From Petaurus breviceps papuanus (lineage: Eukaryota > Chordata > Mammalia > Diprotodontia > Petauridae): a stretch of DNA of 64,000 nt. Within the stretch, counting starts at the first letter, position 1. Each line of letters opens with the position of its first letter. The stretch covers positions 11,402,021 through 11,466,020 of the forward strand of contig JAMXIF010001183.1 of assembly GCA_028583685.1 (NCBI GenBank). The letters run 5' to 3'. Shown here piece after piece: positions 54,170 through 64,000 of this stretch. The notes beneath the pieces are model-generated. The model saw only the letters and a program-made list of their open reading frames with translations, was not told the DNA's origin and ran no database searches. Made by a program: the position numbers and the translations under genes.

Positions 54170-56155
54170 AGTGTCTTATGAATATAAAGATTTATATAAA
54201 TGTACAGTGATATCATCATCATTTTTGTTATTTAAAATCACCATGGGGAATTACTTTTAGCATTTAAGGAGAATGGCAGACTTGTTGCTCTATGTAAATG
54301 ATGGAAGTTAGAGGAAAGATAGACAAGATCCATGGAAGGTAAGAGCAGGCTAGGGAAGAGAATAAGATGTCAGAAAAATGATTATACAAGTAGAAGAACA
54401 CATCAGTATTTACCAAGTTCATTTTTTCATTGAGTTGGTTTACTGGAGAATTTTGGATTATACAAACCTAATCATTTTTATTTGCTTTGTACATGGCTTA
54501 TCAAGATTTCCTTTACTATGTTGAATGTCAAACTTGTAAAATTTTTAAATTAAATGATAGCAATGTTGAAGGAATGTCTACCAGAAACATCAATAGTACT
54601 TTTGACAACTCATATACACATAATTCCATAGAGTTCTTTAAATACTGACTCAATAGAGTATCCCTCTATACCATTTCTACTACCCCTGTATTTTTCCCAA
54701 AACTCTCTTCCCATTTCCCTTACATTGTCATGGCCTGTCCCAGTGCTTAAATTACCAGTTGTTCCTAGGCTACAACTTTGGATCAAGCTATTATCTTGAA
54801 AAAGAACTCTGGTAAAAATGGTAGCTCTGATAAAAAAAAATCCATTAACCCACCAATACTGTGTGTTTGATCATATCATTTAGCTATCACCTAGGAAACA
54901 GTTGCTATGACAGTAACAAAGTATCAGTAAGCTTTGATGATGAGAGTGGGAAAAAAGTCTGGCATATGGATATAAGGGACTGCTGCTAATTACCTAGTAG
55001 GATTAGGGGCAGGAAAGAGACTGGGTGTGTATTGGCGCGGGGCAAGTGTCTAAAAGGATTTGTATATGACTACAACTAAAGACAAACTTGTATACAACAC
55101 ATTTTAACCTATACTTTGACCACTGTACAATATTGTTTCATCAGAAACATGGTTCCAAGGAGCTTGCTTATGACATAAAATATATACCAGTTAAGTGGAT
55201 CTTTGAAAAAAAAAATACTGACTCAAACTCAAATGCCTTCTTTACATCAGTAAAGACCAGAGTCATAACTAGCAAATTTTGTATGTAGACCAAGTTGATA
55301 GGTAAAGAAAGCATGGAACTATCTGGTAGCTTCCTGTTTTGATTACTTTTGCCAACCAGGTGCTAAGCTGGTTGTCATTTCTATATTGCCAAAAGATTGT
55401 ATTTTCTGAAAGTGCTCTGGATCACAGCTCCTATTGCCCTACCCTAGTTATGACTCTGCTTAGGATTACATCAGTGAGTCTCAACCTTTTTAAAAATGGA
55501 ATATTCTTTAAACTGATTTGCCACATTTAGTAGGTAGCTAGAATATGACAGAACTGGAAATAGAACTTAGATCTCCCTAGTTCCCAGTCTTAGTGCTCCT
55601 TTTAAATAAAAATGTAATAAAAATAAAAAATGAAAAGCCCTAAAGCTGCTGGCTGAAACGCTACCAAGTTATCAGACCAAGGCTGAAGGAGCCATATATC
55701 ACAGTCCTAGAAGGCCTTCTAGGAGACCTTAAGGATTTAGTACTGTTGTTTCTGGAAAGAGGTCAGAGATGAAAGAATGGAAAAGTTATGTTCCGTGCAG
55801 GAATTAAGCAACACAAGGAGCCCGGGCTGCAGTTTCTTCAATTGTACACAATGTTCAATGGAGATAATCTAGACATCCCTTCCCCAATCTTCCCCCTAGT
55901 ACCTGAGAAACACACATCTAACATGGAATGAAAAGTAAAATGTTGAAGCTGAACATGTCCCAAAAAGAATATCATTAAGATAGATTAAAAAAAAAACAGA
56001 AACAAGAACAAAGGACACACTACATATAAGTTCTTAAGAGAACCTATTCTCTTAAGAGAGAATATGAGACAACTTTGTGAGAGAAAAAAAAGTGTGAGAA
56101 AATGAATGGGAATCCAATAATAGCCTCTCTGAGCCCCATAAAAATTTGTTATTGC
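54170..56155. other. Unassigned 2-kb interval
   Basis: No transposon is confidently recognised. A faint antisense MIR-like stretch occurs at 55,540-55,610, and the rare CpG-rich word 'ggcgcgggg' at 55,034. Frames of about 65 codons have no recognisable motif. Confidence 0.4.
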
Positions 56156-59100
56156 TTTTTAAAATCACTGAGCATGAAGCATAAATTAAAAGTTCATCAG
56201 GAACTAAATAATCTAATCCTAAAGAATGTGTGTCAAAGAACTAATCACAGAAAAAAAAATTAATTTCATTAAATAGAACAGCAGTAATGAGGTAACATTC
56301 CAAAATTTGTGGAATGCTGCCAAAATAATATTTAGGGGAAAATTTGTATCTCTTAAATGCAGAAATCAATAAAACAGAGAAAGAACTGATCAATGAATTG
56401 GGCATGTAACTAAAAAAAAAAACTAGGAAAAGGACAAATTAAAAATCTTCAATTAAACACCAAAATGGAAATCCTTAAAATCAAAGGAGAGATCAATAAA
56501 ATTGAAAGTTAAAAAACTTGAACTAATAAATAAAACTAAGAACTGGTTTTGCGGGGGAAAAAAAAAACAATAAAGAAGATCAATCATTGGTTAATTTGAG
56601 TTTAAAAAGGAAGAAGAAAACCAACTTATTAATATCAAAATGAAAAGGGTGAATTATAACCAATGAAATAAAATGAAATGAAAGCAATAATTAGGAGTCA
56701 TTTTGCCCAATTATATGCCAGTAAAACTGACAGTCTAAGTGAAATAGATGAATATTTACAAAAATATAAATTGCCCAGATTAACAGAAAAGGAAATAGAT
56801 AACTTAAATAAACTTATCTTAGAAAAAAATATTGAACATGTCATCAGTGAGATTGATAAAGATAAATTCAAGATAGATAAATTCACAAGTAAATTTAACC
56901 AAGTATTTAAGGAACAATTAATCCAAATACTAAATAAACTATTTGAAAAAAAAAATAGGTAAAGAAGGAGTCATACCAAATTCCTAATTTGATGACCAAA
57001 CCAGGGAGAGAAAAAACAGAGAAAGGAAATTATAGACCAATTTCCTTAATAAATATTGATGCCAAAATAAGTAAACAAATAAAAATAAATAAATAGAATT
57101 CTAGAAGGAAGATTACAGCAATATATCACAAAGATCACTCACTGTGACCAAGTGGGATTTATTAGGCATCACAGCTGGTTCAATATTAGGAAAACTATCA
57201 GCATAATTGTCCATAACAATAGCAAAAATCATAAAGTTATAACAATAGATACAGAAAAAAACTTTTGAAAAACTACAATGCCCATTTCTATTCAAAACAA
57301 TAGACAGCATAGGAATCAATGGAGACTTTCTTAAAATAATTTCTATCTAAAACCATCAACAAGCATTATCTGTAAAGGGGATAAACTTGAAGTCTTCCCA
57401 ATAAGATCAGGAGTGAAACGAGACTGTCCATTGTCATTTGTTATCATTCAATATTGTACTGTAAATGATGGCTTTAGCAATGAGACAAGAAAAAAAACTG
57501 AGGGAATAAAAATAGGCAATGAAAAAAACACAACTAGTACTCTTTGCAGATGACATGATTTAGAGAACCCCAGTGAATCGACTGAAAAACTAGTTGAAAC
57601 AATTAACTCTTCAGGCAAGTTGTAGGATACAAAATAAACCCACATAAATCATTAGCATTTCTATATACTACCAACAAAACTCAGCAACAAGAGACAGAGA
57701 AATTCCATTTAAAATAATTATAGACAATTTAAAATCTTTGGGAGTCTACCTGCCAAGAGAAACCCAAGGATCATGTGAACACAATTAAAAAACTTTTTTT
57801 TCACACAAATAAAGGCATATCTAAACAATTAGAGAGATATTAATTGCTCATGGGTTGGCCAAGCCAATATAATAAAAATGACAATCCTATTTAAATTAAT
57901 TTACTTATTCAGTGACATACCAGCCAAATTACCAAAGAATTATTTTATACTACTAGAAAAAATAGTAACAAAATTCACCTGGAAGAATAAAAGGTCAAGA
58001 ATATCAAGAGAATCAATGAAAAAAATATTAAGCAGTTTAGCAGTTCTAGATTTCAGACTATATTAAAAACCGATGATCATCAAAACAATTTGGTATTGGC
58101 TAAGAAATGAAGTGGTAGACTAGATTAGGTACTGGATTAGGTATACTAGATTGGGCACAGTGGAATAGATTAGGTACACAATACACAGCAGTAAATAACC
58201 ACCATAAAATGTGTTTAATAAACCCAAAGATCTAGGCTTTTGACAAAAATTTCTGGGAAAACCGGGAAACAGTTTGGCAAAGCTAGGCATAGATCAATAT
58301 CTCACACTGTGTACCAAAATGATTTCAAAATGGATGATGATACCATAATAAAATTAGGAGAGCAAGGGATAGTTTACCTGTCAGATCTAGGAATAAGGGA
58401 AGAATTTATGACCCAACAAGAGAAAGAAAGGATTACAAGAAGTAAAATAGATGTTTTAATTACATGAAACTAAGAAGCTTTTACACAAACAAAACAAATG
58501 CAGCCAAAATTAGAAGGAAAACAGGAAAGTAGGAAACATTTTTACAGAAAATTTCCCCAATAAAGGCCTCATTTCTCAAATATATATAGCAAGCTGAGCC
58601 AAACTTATAAAAATAAGAGCCATTTTGCAGTTGATAAATGATCAAAGGATATGAACAGACAATTTTCAGAAGAATAAATCAAAGTTATCAACAGTCATAT
58701 AAAAATATTCTAAATAACTACTGATTAGAGAAATGCAAATTGAAATGACTTTGAGATACCACTTCACACCCATCAGATTGGCTAACATGACATAAAAGGA
58801 AAATGACAAATGTTGGAGATGTGGAAAAATAGGACATTAATGCACTTTTGGTGGAGTCCAACTAGTCCAACTATCCTGTGGAGCAATGTGGAACAATGCC
58901 TCATGTACAAGTCCATGGGGTCACAAAAATTGTGCATATCCTTTGACCCACAAAACCACTACAAGGTCTGTATCCCAAAGAGATCAGATAAAAAGGATAA
59001 GATTCTATTTGTGCAAACATATTCATATTCTGTTTCTTGTGGAAAAGAACTGAAAATCAAGGAGATGCCAATCAATTAGGCAATGGCTAAACAAGTTGTG

Positions 59101-59157
59101 ATATGTGGTTGTGATGGAATGTTATTGTCCTATAAGAAATGATGAACAGTGTGGTTT

Positions 59158-59336
59158 TACCCTTTTGTTCTGATTCTTCTTTCACAACATGATTAATGTG
59201 GAAATATGCTGAATATGATTGTACATGTACAGCCTATATCAGATTGCAGGCTGTCTTGTGGAGGGGAAAAAAATAGAACTCCAAATCTTATAAAAGTGAA
59301 CACTGAAAACTAAAACTAACTAAATAAATTACAATA
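59158..59336 (+). mobile_element. Second L1 3' UTR fragment nested in the L1
   Basis: 'ccttttgttctgattcttct', 'tgattgtacatgtacagcc' and 'tcagattgcaggctgtcttg', ending in an A-rich tail. The host L1 skips cleanly from 'gatgaacagtgtggttt' to 'gatggtttcagaaaaatctg'. Since the host carries its own UTR further right, this is a separate, very short L1 insertion. Confidence 0.8.
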
Positions 59337-59560
59337 AAGATGGTTTCAGAAAAATCTGAAAAGACTTATGGAGACTGATGCAAAGTGAAGGGAGCAGACT
59401 ATTGTACACAAACTATAATATTTTAACAGCAATATTATAAGGATGATCAGTTGTAAAAGACTTAACTAATCTAATTAAGACAATGATCCAAGACAATTCC
59501 AAAGGACCCACAGTGAAAAATGCTATCAACCCACCTCCAGAGAGAGAACTGATGAATTTT

Positions 59561-59680
59561 TTTTTATGGCAGTTGGGGTTAAGTGACTTGCCCAAGGTCA
59601 CACACTGAGGCCGAATTTGAACTCAGGTCCTCCTGACTCCAGGGCTGGTGCTCTATTCACTGTGCCACCTAGCCACCCCA
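59561..59680 (-). mobile_element. MAR-type short SINE nested in L1 3' UTR
   Basis: 'cagttggggttaagtgactt', 'ggccgaatttgaactcaggt' and 'tgtgccacctagccacccc'. Flanks 'agaactgatgaatttt' (59,545-59,560) and 'agaactaatgaatttt' (59,681-59,696) form a 16-bp duplication with one mismatch. About 20 bp usually found after 'cacac' are missing. Confidence 0.93.
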
Positions 59681-59989
59681 AGAACTAATGAATTTTGAAT
59701 GCAGATTAAAGCATACTTAAAAAAACCACAAACTTTAATTTTATTATTTTATTTTGTTTTTGTTTTCTTTTATAACATGGCTAATATGGAAATGTTTTAC
59801 ATAACTTTCACATATATAATTGATATCAAATTGTTTACCTTTTCAAGGACAGAGGAAGAGGAAGAAGGGAGAGAATTTGGAACTAAAAATTAAAAAAAAA
59901 TTTTACAGGTAATTGGGAAATATTAACACAATAAATAAAAATAATTTTAAAAATCACTGAGCAGAATAGAGGTACATTAAGGACATAGT

Positions 59990-60020
59990 AGCTTGTAGTA
60001 GTAGTAGTAGTAGTAATAGT
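59990..60020. repeat. (TAG)n microsatellite
   Basis: About nine 'tag' units with one 'taa' variant. Confidence 0.95.
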
Positions 60021-60052
60021 CTTCCTATGGTTCATAGAAACATGAATTAAAG

Positions 60053-60256
60053 CAGAGGTTCTTAACTTTTTCTGTATCATGTATCCCTTTGGCAGTTTGG
60101 TGATGTCCATGGACCCCTTCTCTGAATAATGTTTTTAAATGCATAAAATAAAAGCCACAGGATTACAGAGAAAACCAATTATATTGAAAGATCATTATGA
60201 ATTATATTTTTTTAAAACTCCATGAAAATTCATGAACTCCACCATAAGAACTCTTG
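60053..60256 (+). mobile_element. Nonautonomous hAT-like DNA transposon
   Basis: 'cagaggttcttaactttttc' at the left end and 'ccataagaactcttg' at the right are inverted relatives. Inside, 'atccctttggcagtttggtg' and 'atgtttttaaatgcataaaa' match the remembered mammal-wide element. 204 bp, shorter than the copy at 34,115, which keeps a different internal part. Confidence 0.65.
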
Positions 60257-60267
60257 TGAAAAAGAAA

Positions 60268-60497
60268 AGGCATAGCTAGGTAGTACAGTGGATAGGGCAC
60301 TGGGTCTGGAGTCAGGAAGATTTGGGTCAAACTTGGGCCCATAAACTTACCAGTGGGGTGACCCTAGGCAAGTCAACCCCAATCCACCTTAGTTCCTCAT
60401 CTGTAAAATAGGGACATACTGGAGAAGGAAATGGCAAACCATTCCAGTATTTTTGCCAAGAAAACCCCATAGACAAGTCTAAAATGACAAACCAAGC
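60268..60497 (+). mobile_element. MAR1-type SINE
   Basis: 'tagctaggtagtacagtgga', 'gtctggagtcaggaagattt' and 'ctggagaaggaaatggcaaa', ending 'aaaatgacaaaccaagc'. Confidence 0.9.
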
Positions 60498-60499
60498 TG

Positions 60500-61635
60500 T
60501 TAGGAAAAATATTCTGAATGTTCAACCCGACCTGTCTTTAGTCCCCAATATCCTCCCTTTCATTCTTATCTCTATAAACTCTCCATTCCATTTATCTACC
60601 CACCCCCACACCTGCATCCCTGACCTGTTCCCAACATGTTTATATTAAAAAAACAGAGGCTATGTCCATTGCTACTGTGATATGCAAGAGTTAGTGACTG
60701 GCAGCAGAATCTAGTGTCCAACTATGATGGAAAAGAAAGGGTTTCTCTCCATCTGGCACAAAACAATATGCCTGTCAGTTCACATCATAATCTCATATTA
60801 AGCTGCCAATTCTGCCTAACATACATGTGATGTTCCAAATCCTATCTCCCGGATAATTCTTCTTTTCAAGAAAAGAGTTATTATGCTTCCTGATCATGAA
60901 CAGTCCTCTGCTTTGCAGACATTACTACATAATTAGGGCTTGCTTCATTGGCTGACATTTCACCTCAAGCTGCTACTTTAAAATGACCTACATTTTCAAC
61001 AAATGGTGTTTGCTCTAGGCTTTGCATTTGTGGCCATTGTCATCAAAATATCATAGTGATATTCTTCCTCTCCTCTTGCCTTTTCTTTAGGGATGTCTTT
61101 AAGTAAGGCTGGTACAAAAGTCTAAAGCCTCTTGATTGTTGTTAAAATACAATTAAAGAATCTCTACACTAGAGATATTTAGAGACTAGACCAAAGGAAA
61201 GGGCCTAAGTCTCTCATATGTCTTAATATACAGGTAATCTTTTAGGATTCTGTAAGCTCAGAGTTCTTTACAAAAACATATGCACAATCATCTATTCTTA
61301 ACAGATAAACTGAAGCACAGATTTGCAGGGAACTATCTCCCAAATCACTCCTTATGCTAAGATAGAATCAAGAAAAAAGTTTAGCCAATATATTTGGAGC
61401 AATGTTCTTTTTATTAACTCAGACTTTTCCTTTCCTGTTCAAGGTCCTACAAGTGACTAACCACAAATATAGATAGAATAAGAAGTTTGAATAGTTTTTT
61501 TTTTAATGTATATTCCCACACATTCAAAGGAATGTTGGGGTGGGACCCTGGACTCTGAGAGTTAAGTTTTTGCCATATCTTGATGGAACCAGGCCCACAC
61601 CACTACCCCCATCACTCCATTTTAGCTTCCCTATA
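60500..61635. other. Repeat-poor interval
   Basis: Over 1 kb with no clear transposon. The part 60,880-61,070 is mixed-composition, with 'cattggctgacatttcacct' and 'catttgtggccattgtcatc', and is a weak candidate for conserved noncoding DNA. A faint antisense MIR-like word lies near 61,300. Confidence 0.4.
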
Positions 61636-61639
61636 CATT

Positions 61640-61780
61640 ACTTTTTCCATTAAAAGGAAAGGTCTTTTAGGGCAAGGACTGTCTTGATTTTTTTTTTTAA
61701 TTCATCGCAGTAGGCACAGTACCTCACATTATAGATACATTTAATAAATACTTTTCATTTATTCATTTAATATAATGAAT
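61640..61780 (+). mobile_element. L2 3' end
   Basis: 'ggtcttttagggcaaggact', 'gtaggcacagtacctcacat' and 'taataaatacttttcattta'. Confidence 0.75.
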
Positions 61781-61838
61781 GAATGCTTTGAATCTAAAAA
61801 AAATGTATTCCATCTCTCCTTCCATTTCCCACTTTCCT

Positions 61839-62010
61839 TTTTTTTTTTTTTTTTTTTGCTTTTTGGAGGGGGGAAGGCAGGGCAATTGGGGTTAAGTGAC
61901 TTGCCCAAGATCACACGGCTAATAAATGTGTTAAGTGTCTGAGGCTGATTTGAACTTAGGTCCTTCTGACTCCAGGACCCGTGTTCTATTCACTGCATCA
62001 CCTAGCCACC
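61839..62010 (-). mobile_element. MAR-type short SINE, antisense, with duplication
   Basis: A T20 run, 'tggaggggggaaggcagggc', 'gacttgcccaagatcacacg' and 'catcacctagccacc'. Flanks 'cccactttcc' (61,829-61,838) and 'tccactttcc' (62,011-62,020). Confidence 0.9.
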
Positions 62011-62127
62011 TCCACTTTCCATTTTCTATGAGAGTCTTAGGTAGAAGAACTTTCAATGTGTCTTTCATAGGTAAATGCTCAAGGTCTCCTGGTTCAGGAA
62101 ATGAGGCACAATGGAAGAAGTTATGCT

Positions 62128-62143
62128 CTCTCTCTCTCTCTCC
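62128..62143. repeat. (CT)n short tract
   Basis: A (CT)8 run. Confidence 0.9.
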
Positions 62144-62159
62144 ATATTGGTTAATTGGT

Positions 62160-62222
62160 TAAAAAAAAGAAAAAGGAAGGAAGGAAGAAAAAGAAAGAAA
62201 GAAAAGAAAAAGGGAAGAAAGA
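62160..62222. repeat. (GAAA/GGAA)n purine tract
   Basis: Sixty bases of pure purine. It joins directly to a MIR-type end. Confidence 0.9.
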
Positions 62223-62224
62223 AT

Positions 62225-62385
62225 AAAGCATATGCGAAGCACTTTGTAAACCTCAAAGTGTCATATAAATGTTATTTTCTTCATCATTATTTTGTATCCC
62301 TTCAGTATCAGTTCCTTGAGGGTAGGTTCAGTGTCATTTGCATCTTTGCACAGCCTAACACACTGACCAGTACATTAAAAATTCT
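62225..62385 (+). mobile_element. MIR 3' end followed by L2 3' end
   Basis: 'cgaagcactttgtaaacctc' through 'atataaatgttatt' is a MIR tail. 'agttccttgagggtaggttc' and 'tttgcacagcctaacacact' (62,309-62,370) are an L2 end. Confidence 0.7.
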
Positions 62386-62434
62386 GAACAGATGATGGTT
62401 GAGCTGAAAAGTCCTAATGCTTCCACTAAATAAC

Positions 62435-62545
62435 TGTAATCTTGAGCAAATGTCCCACTTTTTCTAGTTCTTGGTTTCATCATGTGCAAAATGATGGTGC
62501 TATACTACATGGTTTCTAAGGTCATTTTTTATCTCTAAAGTTTTT
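62435..62545 (+). mobile_element. MIR fragment
   Basis: 'aatcttgagcaaatgtccca' and 'catcatgtgcaaaatgatgg' give a worn core and end. Confidence 0.5.
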
Positions 62546-62980
62546 GATAAAACAAATCTAAGAAAAATCTACAATGTCATAGTATACTGATCATGACCTG
62601 AATAATATAGTAATCTTAAATAGTGATATATGGGCTTTGAAATATAACTAGTCAAATATGGCTTATAGGAAGTCAACTAATTAGATGATTCTTAAATTTT
62701 TTTTTTTTTTTGTCTCTTCTGTATTAGCTGTGGGGAAAAAAAATTCTGTCACTTGGACATGACTTGTGATTTGGATAATGTTTCCTTGCAGAACTGACAG
62801 TGAAAATAACTGAGATGTCTGGCATGCTAAGTGATAACAGTGAGATGTCTGAAATTTTTAAATATCAAAAGGGTATTAAGGTCAAAATTTATCAGTGATA
62901 AGATTTCATTTGATAATGGCTCTCTCTCTCTCTTTCTCTTCCACACATGTCTCCTGAAACGCCTCTATACCTTTGTTCAG
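62545..62980. other. Unassigned interval
   Basis: AT-rich with a T14 run near 62,698, a repeated 'gagatgtctg' (62,812 and 62,841) and a short (CT)n at 62,922-62,933. Nothing else recognised. Confidence 0.4.
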
Positions 62981-62984
62981 TTCT

Positions 62985-63290
62985 CTATAAATGGAAGGGC
63001 CTCTCCCCTCTCTCTTCTGGAATTCCTGTACATCCTTTGAAATCTCACTCAAATTCCACCTCCTTCAAGAAGACCTATATGATCCTCCCCATCCAGTCAT
63101 TAATGACCTCTTCTCCTAAGACCTCATTAACCTCTTTCCCCAAGACCTCATATAATACTTTGTACCTCTCTTGTTCATCTTGTATCATTTTGTGTTATAG
63201 TTCATTGTATATGTATCATTAGACCTAAATTTCATGAGAGTAGGACCACATTTCTGTATCTTACCCAGTTCCCAGCATCCTTGCTCTGCA
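62985..63290 (+). mobile_element. L2 3' region
   Basis: 'cctttgaaatctcactcaaa', 'ccttcaagaagacctatatg' and 'ttcatgagagtaggaccaca' follow sense L2. The very end is replaced by other sequence. Confidence 0.75.
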
Positions 63291-63307
63291 TAGATTGTAC
63301 CCAAAAG

Positions 63308-63445
63308 TAAAATGATTCCACCTCACTAGATGTCTTCAAACAGATATTAGAATACTTCTCAGGAATGTAAAGAGAATTTTGTTTATATATGGGTTAGACT
63401 AGATGACCTCTGTTCTAACTCTGAGATTCAGTGATCCTTCTGATC
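63308..63445 (+). mobile_element. L3/CR1 LINE 3' end
   Basis: 'ctagatgtcttcaaacagat', 'atatgggttagactagatga', 'cctctgttctaactctgaga' and 'ttcagtgatccttctgatcc' match the 3' terminus of L3/CR1, including its repeated 'gattc' end. Confidence 0.8.
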
Positions 63446-64000
63446 CAAAGATTAAATGGACCTAGTCATTAGTACCAGGGAAAGTTCTAGAAATTAACAG
63501 TACTGTGTATGTGAATGATAAGGAGAGATATCATATAAGGGAATCTATGTCACATTTCATTCTAACAAGGACTTTTGTTGTATACCATATTTAATACCAT
63601 GTATTAAATAAAAGTAGACAACCAAAGCTTTTTCCAAGACTTGATATAATTTGATGTATACATATTAAATCTTGGATCAGGCACTGTGCTAGATATGCTG
63701 GGCCCACAAAGACCAAAACAAAGTTCTTGGCATGCTTTGGGATAAAAAAGGAACTGGAATATTTGTCTCCGACCATTCTCCCTCCCTTATCTGTTCTTTC
63801 AGCTGGGAGGGAGGAAGAAGAGAAGCCTTATATCTAGAGAAAAGGGAAAGATAAGAGGAAGAAAAAAGATTAGGAGAAAAGGCCTGAGGCATGTTCCAGA
63901 ATGGAATTAGAGCCACAAAGTAATAGGCCTACCAGTTCCCTCTCTTGACAATACTTCATATCTTTCTTTCCCACCCCACCTCAAAAACATATCTAGAGCA
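63445..64000. other. Unassigned interval to window end
   Basis: A short antisense L2-like word ('caggcactgtgctagatatg') lies at 63,677-63,700. The rest is purine/pyrimidine-biased but unassigned. Confidence 0.4.

Larger units (their letters stand above)
56161..59963 (+). mobile_element. 5'-truncated L1 with 14-bp target duplication
   Basis: 'aaaatcactgagca' is identical at 56,161-56,174 and 59,950-59,963 and bounds the insertion (56,175-59,949). Inside, ORF2 text runs in order: a linker frame at 56,678-56,962 ([15 protein letters not shown]), [15 protein letters not shown] (57,028-57,072), CDQVGFI (57,145), LFADDMI (57,540-57,560, catalytic FADD present), the thumb-like NFSI region, then the zinc-knuckle-side MLEMWKNRTLMHFWW (58,810) and a 3' UTR ending near 59,935. 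The block after linker residue 55 has lost the usual KSPGPDG. Stops and frameshifts throughout make it inactive. Two later insertions lie in its 3' part. Confidence 0.93.

Overview
The window looks like marsupial nuclear DNA with no gene in it. The diagnosis rests on repeats: many tRNA-derived SINEs of the MAR1 type, with the body 'gcagctaggtggcacag', a B box near 'gagttcaaatc' and the mid-section 'ctggagaaggaaatggcaa'; L1 copies whose 3' ends match the opossum/Australian marsupial type; and a dense background of old MIR, L2 and L3/CR1 relics. CpG is scarce and no CpG island is visible. I cannot name the species. Family names come from remembered consensus sequences, not a database search.

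No reading frame looks like a host protein. Frames are short (longest about 155 codons) and the longer ones lie on SINEs, L2/L1 relics or pyrimidine-rich simple sequence. No exon series, tRNA, rRNA or CRISPR array was found. I report no CDS; the region is most likely intergenic desert or a very large intron.

Layout: 0-5 kb has purine-rich L1/L2-like relics, then mostly unassigned DNA. 5-7 kb holds an L1 ORF2 tail split by a SINE and an L2-tailed repeat. 8.4-8.75 kb is a pyrimidine tract. 9.3-11.2 kb holds an L2 relic and a three-unit tandem SINE. 11-23 kb mixes MAR1 and MIR copies with unassigned blocks. 23.3-26.2 kb is an antisense L2 cut by a SINE, an L1 and a second L2. 26.7-30 kb carries an unclassified repeat and a 120-bp sequence present twice. 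31-33.4 kb is largely repeat-free apart from (CT)n tracts. 34-36 kb has hAT-like relics and an AT-palindrome expansion. 37-37.45 kb is a long polypyrimidine tract. 37.5-47 kb alternates unassigned sequence with SINEs. 48-51 kb is L2-rich. 52.5-54 kb is an antisense L3/CR1 LINE with a readable RT motif. 56.16-59.96 kb is a 5'-truncated L1 with a perfect 14-bp target-site duplication and two younger insertions inside it. 60-64 kb holds a hAT-like relic, MAR1, L2, and L3 ends.

The strongest observations concern transposon history: a trimeric SINE inserted as one unit, nested LINE stacks with datable order, an unnamed 120-bp repeat found inside a MIR, and two very short SINE insertions with duplications. 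Several repeat-poor AT-rich blocks with homeodomain- or POU-like motifs are candidates for conserved regulatory DNA, which only cross-species alignment can test.
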